In this document: positions 38,032 through 49,811 of the stretch, in pieces | Position numbering within the stretch: position 1 is the first letter of the stretch | Layout of the letters: each line of letters begins with the position of its first letter | DNA from: Caenorhabditis elegans | Lineage: Eukaryota > Nematoda > Chromadorea > Rhabditida > Rhabditidae | Length of the DNA: 64,000 nucleotides | Assembly (NCBI RefSeq): GCF_000002985.6 | Contig: NC_003283.11 | Span: 11,842,001 to 11,906,000, forward strand | Reading direction: 5' to 3' | Position numbers and translations under genes: made by a program | Notes under the pieces: model-generated | The model's database searches: none | What the model was told of the DNA's origin: nothing | What the model saw: the letters and a program-made list of their open reading frames with translations, nothing else

Positions 38032-41000
38032 ATGGACATTCCACCATCTACACCATCAACTCCTACGATGATCCACGTCGAAGAGGAAGAATATGATCAG
38101 TTGCGCAGTTTCTATGCAAAAAAGAGGAGAGCGCCAATGAACCAGGTATTTTTAATACAAACAGAAGATCTTTATCTGAAGTTTGTCAGGTGGAATACGA
38201 CGAGAAATACGGTTACCAAAAGAGACTGAAAGACGGTGGAAAGTTCAAAAAGCGGTCGACAAAGGTAGCCAGCCGGTTAGTTATTCTTAATCTTAACTGG
38301 ATTGAAAATGATACTTCTCTTAAAAATCAAAAATATTCTTAAACGAGAAATTGACAGATACTATGTTCCATTCACTTCCGTCACCAATTTCAAAATATTT
38401 CTATTGAACTTATTTCCAATATTTGGATGGCTCCCCAAATATGATTGGAAAAATTCTTTGACGTCTGATGTAGTGGGAGGTATTACTGTTGGTGTTCTAC
38501 AGATTCCTCAAGGTGAGTGGTCTTTTCTTGATAGGATTCTCATTCAGTAATTGCTCAGTTAGGTGCTGAAATCGGTCATTGCTGAAGTTTCCGAACAAAA
38601 AATCTGCATTCTGTAATTGCCAACCTGTAAATTTCCGGCATTCCGCAATTTTACAATTGAAATTTTAGGAATTAACCATCTCCAGTTGTAGAAAGCCAGA
38701 TATCACTATTTCACCAAACAATTTTCTTTCAGGTATCGCATATGCAATACTATCCCGACAAGATCCAATTGTTGGACTCTACACTTCAATTTATCCCGTA
38801 TTCTTATACATTTTCTTTGGAACATCCAAGCATGCAAGTCTGGGAACATTCGCAGTTGTGGCTCTCATGACAGGTTTAGCAGTTGAACGTGAAGCCTTTA
38901 TCCCGAGTGATAACTTGAATTCAACTCTTCTTCCTGGCGATGAAGCTCTCCCATCTCCAATTGAAGTGTCTTGTGCTTTGGTATTGGGTGTTGGACTGAT
39001 TCAGGTAAATAAAAATAATATTCTACGGAAAAAAGTAGATTTTCAGTTTTTAATGGGAGTTTTCCGATTACAATTTCTGACTACTTACCTTTCTGATCAA
39101 CTAATTGCGGGATTCACAACGGGGTCAGCAGTTCATGTACTTGTTTCCCAGTTTAAAGAATTATTTGGACTGAGAGGATTAGTAAAACATAGTGGACCGG
39201 GATACCTTATCAGGGTAAAAACTTTATTTGAGTAGTTCTTAGACACAATGGTTTCAGAACGTTTATGACACTGTCACCAATTTGCCAAAGGCAAATTTCA
39301 TGTGCTGCGCCATTTCGCTTGCTACGATGATTCTTCTTCATTGTGGAAAAGAATATATAAATCCAATCATGAAAAGGAAAATGAAATCAAACATTCCAAT
39401 TCCCTGGGAGTTGGTGGCGGTAAGGAAAAAATAAATAATTTTTAAATTTTCCATGTGATTTTCAGGTTATAATCTCTACGATCTTTGTTGCACTCATCGA
39501 CGCGAACGAGTTGTATAATGTGAAAATTGTCAATAAAATTCCAACCGGGTAAGAATATAAATCGCAAAAAATGAAGTAACGAAATGAACCATTTTCAGAC
39601 TTCCCGAACTATCACTACCAAATCCAAATCTCATTCCACGAGTTCTTCCAGATGCAATCAGTATTGCAGTTGTAGTCGTAGCTGTTCATCTTTCACTATC
39701 AAAAATGCTTGCTAAAAAGTATGAATATGAAATAGATGCTGGACAAGAACTTTATGCTTTATCATTTACTGCAATTGGTGGAAGCTTCTTCCCAACATTT
39801 CCAACATCCATAGGACTGGGAAGAACAATGGTTGGAGTTGAATCAGGAGTCAAAACACAAGTTGCCACTTTCTTCTCTTGTTTATTTGTTTTATCTGTCA
39901 GTCTTTACTTTGGACGATTCTTAGAAACATTACCAATGTGTGTTCTGTCTGCAATTATTGTAATTGCATTGAAAAGTATGTTATGGAAATTGAGAGATCT
40001 TAAAGGAATATGGAAGTTATCGAAAATTGATTGTGTAAGTTTATCGTCTAAGCGCGAGTTAAACTCATTTTTTATTTACAGTAAGTTACACTTTAATTAC
40101 ATATTTTCAGTGCATTTGGATGGTTGCTTTCTTTGCCACAGTACTTGTTGACGTTTCCGAAGGACTCTTAATTGCAATTTTCTTCGCATTATTTACAACA
40201 ATACTTAGGGAGCAATAGTAAGTTTTTCATTTAATATTCATTCTGAAGTTGTAATACTTTTCAGTCCAAAATGGCATCTGCTCGCAAATGTGAAAGATAC
40301 TGACGAGTTTAGTGACACTCAACAATATCAGGAAACTATATTCTACAAAGGAATTTGCATTTTCAAATTCGATGCTCCATTACTTTTTCATAATGTTGAA
40401 TGGTACGTCACTGTCGAGAAGTGAGAGTTATAATTTAATATTCAGTTTCAAAAAATGTATCGAAAAAGTGTACGATGAATGGAAAAAGTCTTCTGAATTT
40501 AATTTTGTGAAGGAGCCAAACGCAGGCAAGGGAAGCAAGTTTACATTTGAAGGAATGCATAGGATTGCTCCAATTACTGAAATAGTTAGTTTTTTAGTTG
40601 ATTAATTTATCAAATAATAATAATAAGTACCGACAACTATTCCAGCCACTTCATCCAGGCATCAACCGTGACCCAATACTTCCTCGTCATTTTGTAATTG
40701 ATTGCTCCGGATTTACATTTATCGATTTGATGGGTGTTAGTGCTCTCAAAGAAGTTTTTTCTGATCTCAGAAAAAAGAGAGTACAGGTTTACTTTGCAAG
40801 CACAAAAGGTAGTTACTACGACTTTTTACACGAAGTTTAATTAGTTTTTGCAGTACCGGTGCGAGAAATGTTTGAAAAATGTAGTTTCTTTGATTTTGTA
40901 TCGAAAGAAAACTTCTATCCAACTCTGAGAGATGCAACTGGAATTGCACGATTACGACAAACTGAGTAAGTTTGTTTAGATAACATTTTTGAGAAAAATA

Positions 41001-41160
41001 AAGTTTGATAACAAAAAACACTTTCCAATCATCCCTCGTTTAGATAATTTTCGAAGAAACTGTTTTATTGAAGTTTTTCAGGTTTGGTTCTTTGGACACT
41101 ACAAGTATACCAGAATTTGATGAAATATCAAATGTGACCAATAATTATCCAACTCAATGA
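38032..41160 (+). CDS. sulp-5: SLC26/SulP anion transporter, tandem paralogue
   Basis: This is a second SLC26 family anion transporter. Fourteen exons join in phase to 737 aa: 38032-38145, 38190-38275, 38358-38512, 38733-39004, 39047-39214, 39258-39419, 39466-39548, 39599-40034, 40111-40217, 40265-40402, 40446-40584, 40646-40808, 40854-40965 and 41082-41160. SulP core: GITVGVLQIPQGIAYAILS, VGLYTSIYPVFLYIFFGTSK, then HASLGTFAVVALMTG. STAS domain: HFVIDCSGFTFIDLMGVSAL and VYFASTKVPVREMFEKC. Compared with sulp-4 the exons around 39599-40034 are fused (three sulp-4 exons in one), while others are split. The N-terminus is acidic (HVEEEEYDQL). It keeps GGSFFPTFPTSIGLGRT where sulp-4 has SSSFIPSIPNSCSLSRT, so substrate preference may differ. 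The symbol is from recalled gene order (K12G11.2). Confidence 0.87.
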
Positions 41161-41990
41161 CAAATTGAACGAATTTGAAAGTTTTCACTCAAAAATGAAT
41201 AAAAAAATATATAATTCTTGGTCTTGAAACCATGTTATCGCCCAATCACAAAAATGTCAACTGGTGTTGCAGAATGTGTACGTGCAGGTGTGTGAGTAAG
41301 TACCAGCAATAAAGAGAATAATTTGAAAATAGAAACGGATAGGAAAATGATTGTGAACAAATGATGGATAAACAACGATTGTTTAAGAATTGGAAATTTT
41401 AGAACTGCCACTTTTTGATCCTGGGTTCAAACTACATAGAAAATGCCCTGGAGTGGAAAAAAGACCATTGTCACTGTCAGGTAAAATCACTGTCAAGCAA
41501 CATTTAAAAATGCTGGGTACCAGAGATGTGCGGCATATGCCGATCGGCATGTGCCGAGTTTTTGAGACTCGGCATGTGCCGATGTGCCAAAAATGTTTCC
41601 AGTCGGCACATCGGCATGTGCCGACCTTTTTTATCGGCACATTTCGGCACATTTCGGCACATTCGGCACTTTTCGGAATATGTACCAAAATTTATTTTTT
41701 AATTTTAAAAATGCAAAGAAACTTTTAAAAATTGATTAATATTTTCGGAATTTATCATTTCAACTAATATGTAGTATACTAACATATGTATACTAACTTC
41801 AATATTAAGACAAATGCACAGCATTTTTTATGGGGTTATCCAACTGAATGTTCCCCCTTTTCCTCCTATTTCCCCCTCTAGTCGCGATCCAACTGGGAGG
41901 AAAAATGCATTTTCCCCTCGTTCTCGCAATTTTTAGCTGCGAAATTTCAGAACTGAGCTCAGGGTGGGTGACTTTTTTTTTACTTTTTTT

Positions 41991-42410
41991 AACCAGAAAA
42001 AGTTAAATTTTTATAGTTTTTTTTTAATGAATTGGACCTTAACTTTGAGCTATGATATCTTTGTGGTGAGTCACAGTCATGGTAAGTGATCAACCACAGA
42101 GTTGTAGCAAATTTTCTGCTTAATATTTTGTTAGTTGATCAATTTTTGGTATTATTACTCCACACGGAAAAAAGAGAAATCTCGTGTACGCAATTTACAT
42201 TAAAAAATTGTCCTGTTTCACAGGTATGTTAGTCTGTGAAAATTGATGATACCAAGAATTGATCAACTAACAAAATTTTTAACAAAAAATTTGCTACAAC
42301 TCTGTAGTTGATCACTTGCCATGACTGTGGCTCACCACAAAGATATCATAGCTCAAAGTTAAGGTCCAATTCATATAAAAAAACCATAAAAATTTAACTA
42401 TTTCTGGTCA
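41991..42410. repeat. large palindrome inside element A
   Basis: Arms of about 170 bp run from AACCAGAAAAAGTTAAATTT to TTAACTATTTCTGGTCAAAG. They share, inverted, the blocks GGACCTTAACTTTGAGCTAT, GATATCTTTGTGGTGAG, GATCAACTACAGAGTTGTAG-like and TTGTTAGTTGATCAATT. It could be an independent MITE nested in the hAT-like element, or the element's own core. Confidence 0.7.
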
Positions 42411-42563
42411 AAGAAAGCTGGAACCGCATTATTAATTATGTTATTTTAGTATTTCAACAATTGTCTATAAACTGGGAAAGTTTGAAAAAATTTTTTAAAA
42501 CATTTTTTTGATAATTTTTTCATGTCCTGTGCAGATTTCAAATTTTCAAACAATACTTTTAAT

Positions 42564-42730
42564 TCAAAACGTATTCACTTCGGATGCTTATATCTCCGTT
42601 GAAAAAATTTTTATGACAAAATGTTCAACTACAAAGTTGTACTTTGGATTAAGAAAAAAACTTTGTAGTTGACCACTTTGTCAAATCATTTTTTCAACGG
42701 AGATATACGCATCCGAAGTGAATGAGTTTT
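42564..42730. repeat. second palindrome inside element A
   Basis: The left part, ATTCACTTCGGATGC followed by ATATCTCCGTTGAAAAAA, is repeated inverted on the right as TTTTTCAACGGAGATATACG and CATCCGAAGTGAAT. The inner arms pair through ACTACAAAGTTGTA / AAACTTTGTAGTTGA. It is non-coding. Confidence 0.7.
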
Positions 42731-44508
42731 TTATACTCAGATGTTCTACTAAACCCTAGGTTTTCGTCTGAAATCGTGTTCAGAACATCCAAACTGAAAA
42801 AAAAACAAACATCGCAAGTAATTTTTTGTTATTTCTTTAAATTGATGAACTTTTTGTTTTTTAAGAAGCTATATAGTATCTTTGCAAATGTGCCGAATGT
42901 GCCGAGTGCCGATCGGCACAATGTGACGACTTTGTAAGGTTCGGCATGTGCCGAGTGCCGAGAAAAAATTAATTCGGCACATCGGCGTGTGCCGATGTGC
43001 CGAGAAAAAAAAATTTCGGCACATCGGCACATGCCGATGTGCCGAAATTTTCCAAGTGCCGCACATCCCTGCTGGGCACCTTCTCACAACAAGATTTCTA
43101 AGGCTTTTTGCTAAATACATAAGGTTAGCTTCGACCGTTCTTTGACTCTTAGTCAACTATTTGTGCACTAGTCTATCTGCTATCACTTATTTCTTCATCA
43201 AATTAAAACTAAATGTGCTATCCATCTGTAAACCACGCTATAATAGAGCAGCAAACAATATAGAAATTGTGAAGAGAAAGAAAGAAAACGAGAGAACTCA
43301 AGGAACTAACCAAAGACAAAATTGTGACCTTGGGTGTATTTGTTTCGTGAGAAATGTCGAAAAAAAGAGAGATTGGAGAGTCTTCGAGCATTGAACAATT
43401 TCAATTGGAAACTACAAAAATGGTCACCAACTGTTAATCAAAAACTTTCTGAAGTCTTATTAAAGTTTGATCAAAAGCTTTCAGTTATCCCGTTGTTTTA
43501 TCCAATTTACGGAAGAATACAGTAAAATAGTTCCAACATCGTGCCCAGGATTAGTCAACTTCTTAACCAAGTGAAATTCTTGTCACAACGTTGGCGTCAA
43601 AGGCCAAGAATATTTAATTTAAAACATTACACTTTTTGAATTCCCAGTGCACATAATTCCAAGTTTTCTGACCGTTCATACTAGGCAATGTGAAACTATG
43701 ATATAAAGATCTTTCCAGGGTTTACCTAAGATCTGTAAGTGAAAAGTATCGAAACCCTTCGATAGTGTACGGTGTTTCTTCACGTGTTTCTATATTTTCT
43801 TCTGTCCAGCCTGTAATTCTGTAGTCTAAACAGGCAAAACAATGCAATAAAATTGTCGTATTCTGGAATTTTGTTTACTGATACAAGCTGATATTGGCTA
43901 TAGAGAATTAAGTTTCTGCAAATTTTGATCTAAAAAGAAAAGCTACTTGTGAACCGTGATTTGTGTTTTGTTTCAATTGTTGATATTTACAGCCTATATT
44001 ATTAAATTTGTCTTCAAACAGTTATAAGTTCCTATCAGATGTGCTTTGATTAAAACTCTCTACCCACTTTCTTATCAGTTCCAAATTTCGAACAAACACC
44101 GTCAAAGTACGTTCAATGAAACACGTGTGCACTCAATTCTTATAGGAAATAACAAAAAGAGATAGAAAATCCGAAAAGCGGCCAAACACGTGGTATTGTC
44201 AATCTTCTCGGCCACACTGCCTGCTCACAAAAATAATGTTGAGGAACAAAAGGAAAAAATAGATTGACAGTTGTGACCATTGAACAATTCATTTCAGATG
44301 TTGTGACAATCACGAATACCTACTTATAGATGTAATGTTTCAGATCTAGATTCTTACAGGGTCATTCAAATATTTGAAGACTTTTAATTCTGGAAATAAT
44401 GTATTTTGGGCCAGACTATAATTGCACAATTTTTTGTTAAAAATCATATAAATAATTTATGATTCAGATACTTTCAGAAAAAGTTATATTGTATTTTCTA
44501 GTAGGATC

Positions 44509-44888
44509 CAGGGCTGTGCGGCTGTCGGCCCCGTTTCGGCTGTCGGCTGACGCCGACAGCCGAAAAAAAAAGTAACTCGGCTGTCGGCGCCAGCCGACAG
44601 CCGAAGTATTGGTTTTTTCGGCTGTTTAGAAAAATTTTATAAAAAAAATTCTCTATAAAATTGTCCAAAATATGCTCCAATCAGAAGGAATTTCATATAT
44701 TAAAGCTAAAAATAGTAGTTTTTGACCGTTTTTAAACGTATAATTGAAAAATTCTGCCTGTGAAAGGAAAAAAGCTGACAGCCGACAGCCGAGAAATAAG
44801 GCCCGACCCGGCTGTCGGCGTCAAAGAAACATGAAAACAAATTAAACATTGAAACAAATTGAATTTTTTCACCAGCCGCACAGCCTTG
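44509..44888. mobile_element. non-autonomous hAT-like foldback transposon B (380 bp)
   Basis: The left end is CAGGGCTGTGCGGCTG and the right end, read on the minus strand, is CAAGGCTGTGCGGCTG. Perfect 8-bp target copies GTAGGATC flank it at 44501-44508 and 44889-44896. Both ends carry repeats of CGGCTGTCGG / CCGACAGCCG. It is related to element A by its terminal motif and duplication length, but its subterminal repeat unit differs. No open frame of interest is present. The perfect duplication suggests a fairly recent insertion. Confidence 0.78.
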
Positions 44889-46041
44889 GTAGGATCCCAT
44901 GCAAAACTATGTTCCAGATTCCTTAATCACTGCGGTTGTGTTTATTAGTTTATTTTCAATGATGAAGAAATTAAATTTAAAAAGATATGTAAATTAAATT
45001 AAGTTGATGGAACGTGCAAGTCTACTTCTATTTTCATTTTTTGGGCGCAATACTACTAAAAATATGCAGAAAATATGTGAAAATATTAATGTAAAAATCC
45101 AAACAACAAAATTCAACTGTTACATACGGAAATTTTGATTTCAAACATTTTCAGTGCATTCCACTAAGCCCCAAACATCTGGAAACATAAATTCTGGAGC
45201 GGGTAAGTCGCTGAAAATATAGATCACAAATGCGTACAGAGTTGAGTTTTTAAAATAATTCAATTTATTTACTAAAAGAATGTTACTTGATTGTAAACTT
45301 TTTGATATTTTTCTTCAAAAATAATTAATCATTTTAAGGCAACAGGAGTTGTTCAGAAAACATTTTGGGCCCTCAAATTTTTATTGGGTACGTATTAGAT
45401 TTTAATTTTAATTCAAACTAATCAGCAAGATATTGCGAAACAGAGGTTTTGACTAAAGATATATTTGAAAGTTGGACGCTCTAAGAATTTGGTTGGTCTG
45501 TTAGAACATTTAATTGCTAACACAGAAACTGTTGAATTCGTTGTTTGGGGATTAGTTTAAGTCCAGACACTATTCTAAAAACTTAGAAATCAACAAGCTA
45601 ATTTTTTTTTGAAATATTATCGTTCGTTACAAAAATCCCGAAATTAGTTATTCTAATAAGATGATCTTTTCAACTTTACCTTTCTAGTAATTTTAAAGTA
45701 TTTCAAACTTTAGTTGGAAACATTTTGATTCGGAAGAAAAAGACCGTTCCAACTGGTGTCATGTGTTTTAACGGAGAGTACTGATCAATCTATGCAGGAA
45801 ACTTTTTGACTTGGAAAAGTGAGGCCAAAATGTGTTGACGACAGAGTTTTCCTATGTCAGTGGAAGAAATATACCTGATCAGCAAAGTATAGAACCAAAG
45901 ATCTTCCATACTGTCCATATTCTCTAGCTTTTTCCATTAATTTCAGCAATCTCTATACATCCAGTTTACACCAAATGAGAACTCCACCTCCAGATGCAAC
46001 GTGGGTTCAATGGGTTCAACCCGGTTTTCTTGACCAATCCA

Positions 46042-46214
46042 CACGTGTTTGCTGCTGATTCAAAAAGTGATAAGAAAGAGATAGTATGTGTTTTCACCAG
46101 AGGCATCTTTTTCATGATCGTTCTTCGAACCATTACACAGTTAGCACGTGTTCAAATAGTGCACGCACCGGAGAGTTTGCGGGAAGCCCCGCCTTCCAGC
46201 GTTGCCAACACGTG
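46042..46214 (+). promoter_or_regulatory. three CACGTG sites upstream of sodh-1
   Basis: The palindrome CACGTG occurs at 46042-46047, 46145-46150 and 46209-46214, the last just before the TATA box. The sites read ACACGTGT, GCACGTGT and ACACGTGT. This is an E-box, and it also contains the ACGTG core used by HIF-1. Three copies in 173 bp of AT-rich DNA is unlikely by chance and fits the strong inducible expression known for sodh-1. Confidence 0.5.
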
Positions 46215-46217
46215 TCG

Positions 46218-46225
46218 TATAAAAG
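46218..46225 (+). promoter_or_regulatory. TATA box of sodh-1
   Basis: TATAAAAG lies 71-78 bp upstream of the sodh-1 ATG and nine bases after a CACGTG site. A canonical TATA box with a short leader suits a highly expressed gene; transcription would start near 46250. Confidence 0.6.
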
Positions 46226-46295
46226 GGAAACCCCCGATCACTGAAATTCACAGCTTCTGATTCTTATTTCAAAAGCAGTACTAAACGTTCTCAAT

Positions 46296-47437
46296 ATGAC
46301 CGTCGAACTTCCATCCACTCAACGTGCTCTTGTCTTCGATACCTGGAATGGACCACTTGAAGTCCGACAAGTTCCAGTCCCATCTCCAGCTGATGATGAG
46401 ATTCTTGTCAAGATTGAATACTCTGGAATTTGCCATTCTGATCTTCACGTATGGCTCGGAGATTTGAAAGATATGAGCGTTTGCCCATTGGTTGGAGGAC
46501 ACGAAGGAGCTGGAAGTGTTGTTCAAATAGGAAAGAATGTTACTGGATGGCAACTTGGAGACAAAGCTGGAGTCAAGGTTTAAAACTGTTAAATTTCATT
46601 TCCAATTTCTTAAATTTAAGCTCATGAACTTCAACTGCCTCAACTGCGAATTCTGTAAGAAAGGCCACGAGCCACTCTGCCACCACATCCAGAACTATGG
46701 GTTCGATCGTTCTGGAACTTTCCAGGAGTACCTCACTATACGTGGAGTTGATGCCGCCAAAATCAACAAGGATACCAATCTCGCCGCTGCTGCTCCAATT
46801 CTCTGTGCAGGAGTCACAGTCTACAAGGCCCTGAAGGAGTCGAACGTTGCTCCAGGACAAATCATTGTGCTTACTGGAGCCGGAGGTGGTCTCGGATCTC
46901 TTGCTATTCAATATGCCTGTGCTATGGGAATGAGAGTTGTCGCAATGGATCACGGAAGCAAAGAAGCTCATTGCAAAGGACTTGGAGCTGAATGGTTCGT
47001 CGATGCATTTGAAACTCCAGATATTGTGTCTCACATTACCAAATTGACTGAGGGAGGACCACATGGAGTTATCAACTTTGCTGTTGCAAGAAAACCAATG
47101 GAACAAGCTGTTGAATACGTCAGAAAGCGTGGAACCGTTGTTTTCGTCGGTCTTCCAAAGGATTCAAAGGTGCCTTTTAAATAATATTTGGATTTAAAAT
47201 TATTGTTCAATGTTCCAGGTTACTTTCGACACCACTCCATTCATCTTCAATGCTATCACAATCAAGGGTTCAATCGTAGGATCTCGTCTTGACGTAGATG
47301 AAGCTATGGAATTCGTTACCCGCGGAATTGTCAAGGTTCCATTGGAGCTTGTAAAACTCGAAGACGTTCCAGCTGTCTACCAAAGAATGCTTGACGGAAA
47401 GATCAACTCTCGTGCCGTCGTTGACTTCTCCTTGTAA
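46296..47437 (+). CDS. sodh-1: zinc-dependent alcohol dehydrogenase
   Basis: This is a medium-chain alcohol dehydrogenase that oxidises alcohols such as ethanol with NAD(P)+; worm SODH-1 is linked to ethanol metabolism and dauer/longevity expression programs. Exons 46296-46577, 46621-47169 and 47219-47437 join to 349 aa, the recalled SODH-1 length. The catalytic zinc ligands are in GICHSDLH (Cys46) and GGHEGAG (His69), with a third at Cys156 (LCAGVTVYKA). The structural zinc lobe has four Cys in CLNCEFCKKGHEPLC (100, 103, 106, 114). The Rossmann nucleotide motif is TGAGGGLGS (179-187). It closely resembles yeast ADH1-type enzymes. It lies tail-to-tail with its paralogue, with 281 bp between stop codons. 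Confidence 0.92.
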
Positions 47438-47718
47438 AAATGTTTAAAGCTTTACCCACTGCACACATCATTTTCAATTGCTCAATTGTATATATTCAGA
47501 TGACACCATTACGTTTGTTTATAATTACGCGGTTAATTGCCTTCCCCTACTAAAAGAGATTAAATGAAATGAAATTATTTGATAAAACATAACTTTTAAT
47601 TTCATACTATGAATATGAATTACATGAAAGTTATAAAATATTGAAGTACATACAATTGTTCACTTTACAATACTAAAGATTATCTTACTTCTATTAAAAA
47701 TAACACGAAACAAGTTTC

Positions 47719-49186
47719 TCATCGCATTGAAAAATCGACAACAACACGAGAAGTGACCTTCCCGTCTTTCATTCGTTGATAGACACTTGGAACATCTTCG
47801 AGTTTTACAAGTTCTATTGGAACATGCACAATTCCACGAGTAATAAAATCGATTGCTTCATCAACATCCATGCGTGATCCAACAATTGATCCCTTCACAG
47901 TTATTTCATTGCAAATTAGTGAAAGTGTATCAAGGGGAATCTGGAAAAAGTAAAAATGAAAAATGTATGATTCTCGGAAACTAGAAAGTCTAAAATTTGA
48001 AAAGAAAAGTACATATGTATATTGTTTCAAGATAACAAAGTGTATGAAATCTCAACATTTGAATCTTTTTCTTTAGAAAATGACTGACTGAATACCAGAA
48101 TAACAAATTGTTCTAGGGTTCTTAATTTCAAAATTTATATAGAAATAGCCGCAAATTTGAGAATCCAGCAATTTCCGATTTCTTAAAATTTTTCGAAAGA
48201 ACTCACGAATGATCCGAGTTTTGACTAAGAAAATCATTATTACCGTTCCATCTTTTGGAAGACCAACAAACACCACGGTCCCTCTTTTTCTGACATATTC
48301 CAAAGCATATTCCATTGGCTTTTTGGCTGCTGCAAAACTAACAACACCATGTGCTCCTCCATTCGTTAATTTTCGAATATGAGCCACAATGTCTGGGGTA
48401 TCAAAAGCATCGACGAACCATTCAGCTCCAAGATTTCTGCAGTGATCTTCTTTGCTAATATGATCAACAGCAACAACTCTCATTCCCATTGCTTTTGCGT
48501 ATTGAATTCCAAAAGATCCTAATCCTCCTCCAGCACCCGTTAGTACAACTATTTGGCCTGGTTTCACATTTGTTGCTTTCAGGGATTTATATGCAGTTAC
48601 TCCACCACATAATACTGGAGCAGCTGCTGCGAGATTTGTGTCATTCGAAACTTTAATGGCATCAATATCCCGAATAGTTAGATATTCTTGAAAGGTTCCA
48701 TGGCGGTCTATTCCGTAGTTTTGGATATGATCACAAAGCGGTTCGTGTCCTGTTTTACAGTATTCACAATTTAGGCAATTTGCGTTGATAAGCTGGAAAA
48801 TGAGTTATTAATGTTTATGAGATTTTCAATAAATTTTGAAATTTTGGAAATAATTAAATTTTGTTCATATGCAAAAACCTCAAATATGTTTTCAAAAATA
48901 CCTTGATTCCTGCTCGATCACCAATGTTCCATCCTTTAACTTTTGAGCCAATAGTCACAACAGTTCCAGCACCTTCATGCCCTCCAATTAAAGGACAAAT
49001 GGAAGCATATTCAAAATCACCTTCCCACGTATGAAGATCAGAATGGCAAATTCCAGAATATTCGATTTTCACTAAAAGTTCATTTTCTTGCGGTTGTGGA
49101 ACTGAAACTTGTCGAACTTCGAGAGGTCCTCCATATTTTTCAAATATTAAAGCACTTTGCGTGGCAGGAATATTAGCTGATGACAT
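47719..49186 (-). CDS. sodh-2: zinc-dependent alcohol dehydrogenase, paralogue
   Basis: Exons 49186-48902, 48792-48244 and 47940-47719 join in phase to 351 aa. Exon borders fall at the same codons as in sodh-1, and the middle exon has the same length (549 nt). The catalytic zinc motif GICHSDLHTWEGD, GGHEGAG, the structural lobe CLNCEYCKTGHEPLC and the nucleotide motif TGAGGGLGS are all intact. ATG at 49186 is chosen because the upstream in-frame codons lack an ATG and the TATA box is only 44 bp away. It is an inverted duplicate of sodh-1. Confidence 0.9.
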
Positions 49187-49229
49187 GCTTTTTGAATTCA
49201 AGAAATCAATGAAATATTTATACGAATGG

Positions 49230-49254
49230 TTTTATAAGTAATTTGCGTCACGTG
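49230..49254 (-). promoter_or_regulatory. TATA box and CACGTG site of sodh-2
   Basis: On the minus strand TATAAAA (49236-49230) lies 44-50 bp upstream of the sodh-2 ATG. A CACGTG palindrome (49249-49254) lies just beyond it. The same pairing of CACGTG next to TATA is found in front of sodh-1, so the two genes probably share a regulator. Confidence 0.5.
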
Positions 49255-49811
49255 GCAATATGTAGACGGCGATTGTCATCTTTTTACTTGAATGGTCAAA
49301 AGGGAGGATGCGGTCAAAGAATACGGTTAGATAAAACTACGAGTACAGTTTTTGTAGTTGTTGTTACAAATGATAAGCAAAGAAGATTTTTGAAATTATA
49401 ATTACCAATTAGAAAAGGATGTAAAAATGAATATGCATTTGTTCTAATTTAATTTTTTGAAATACGATAAAATTGAATTGAAAACCGCAAAAAATAAGCC
49501 CAGAATAAGGCATGCAGAAAAAATTTTATTCTTGGATATTTTTCAAAATTTTCTATGTACCTAAGGCTCACTGGTTTACAAGAAAATTGACTCTGGCAAA
49601 AAATATCCCTTCAGAAACTGTGTAGAATAAATTTAGTCTGAATCTCTGTTAAACATGCTAAAAACATTTCTTCAAACGGCGTAACATCAAAATTTGCTTT
49701 AACGTATAATCATATTTTGGCCAAAGACTATGAAACTATTCATTACAAATATCTCACCTCAACATGTGAGATACGCGAGAATTCTAAACATTTCAAGATA
49801 TTGACTCTACT
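49255..49811. other. intergenic, sodh-2 promoter to Srx gene
   Basis: AT-rich divergent promoter region of 0.56 kb. No exon or repeat was recognised beyond the sodh-2 TATA/CACGTG pair. Confidence 0.5.

Larger units (their letters stand above)
41521..43071. mobile_element. non-autonomous hAT-like foldback transposon A (1.55 kb)
   Basis: The ends are inverted: CAGAGATGTGCGGCA on the left, and CAGGGATGTGCGGCA when the right end is read on the minus strand. The flanks are a target duplication of 8 bp, CTGGGTAC (41513-41520) against CTGGGCAC (43072-43079), with one mismatch. CAG..CTG ends with an 8-bp duplication are typical of the hAT superfamily. Inside each end lies a 150-190 bp block of repeated CGGCACAT / ATGTGCCG units. 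The centre holds two more large palindromes (41991-42410 and 42564-42730). No transposase frame is present, so it would need a transposase from elsewhere. One flank mismatch suggests it is not recent. Confidence 0.75.
41161..46295. other. 5.1 kb intergenic zone rich in mobile elements
   Basis: This interval lies between sulp-5 and sodh-1. It contains the two hAT-like foldback elements listed separately. The sodh-1 promoter is at the right end. Between the elements and from 44900 to 45950 the sequence is AT-rich with no exon set; open frames at 41383-41728 and 42829-43156 are by-products of the GC-rich element ends. Confidence 0.5.

Noticed and set aside
41383-43156. Frames with repeated RHxPMCR / CRxAE-like peptides
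   Set aside because: These are translations of the CGGCACAT repeat units at the ends of the hAT-like element, not genes.
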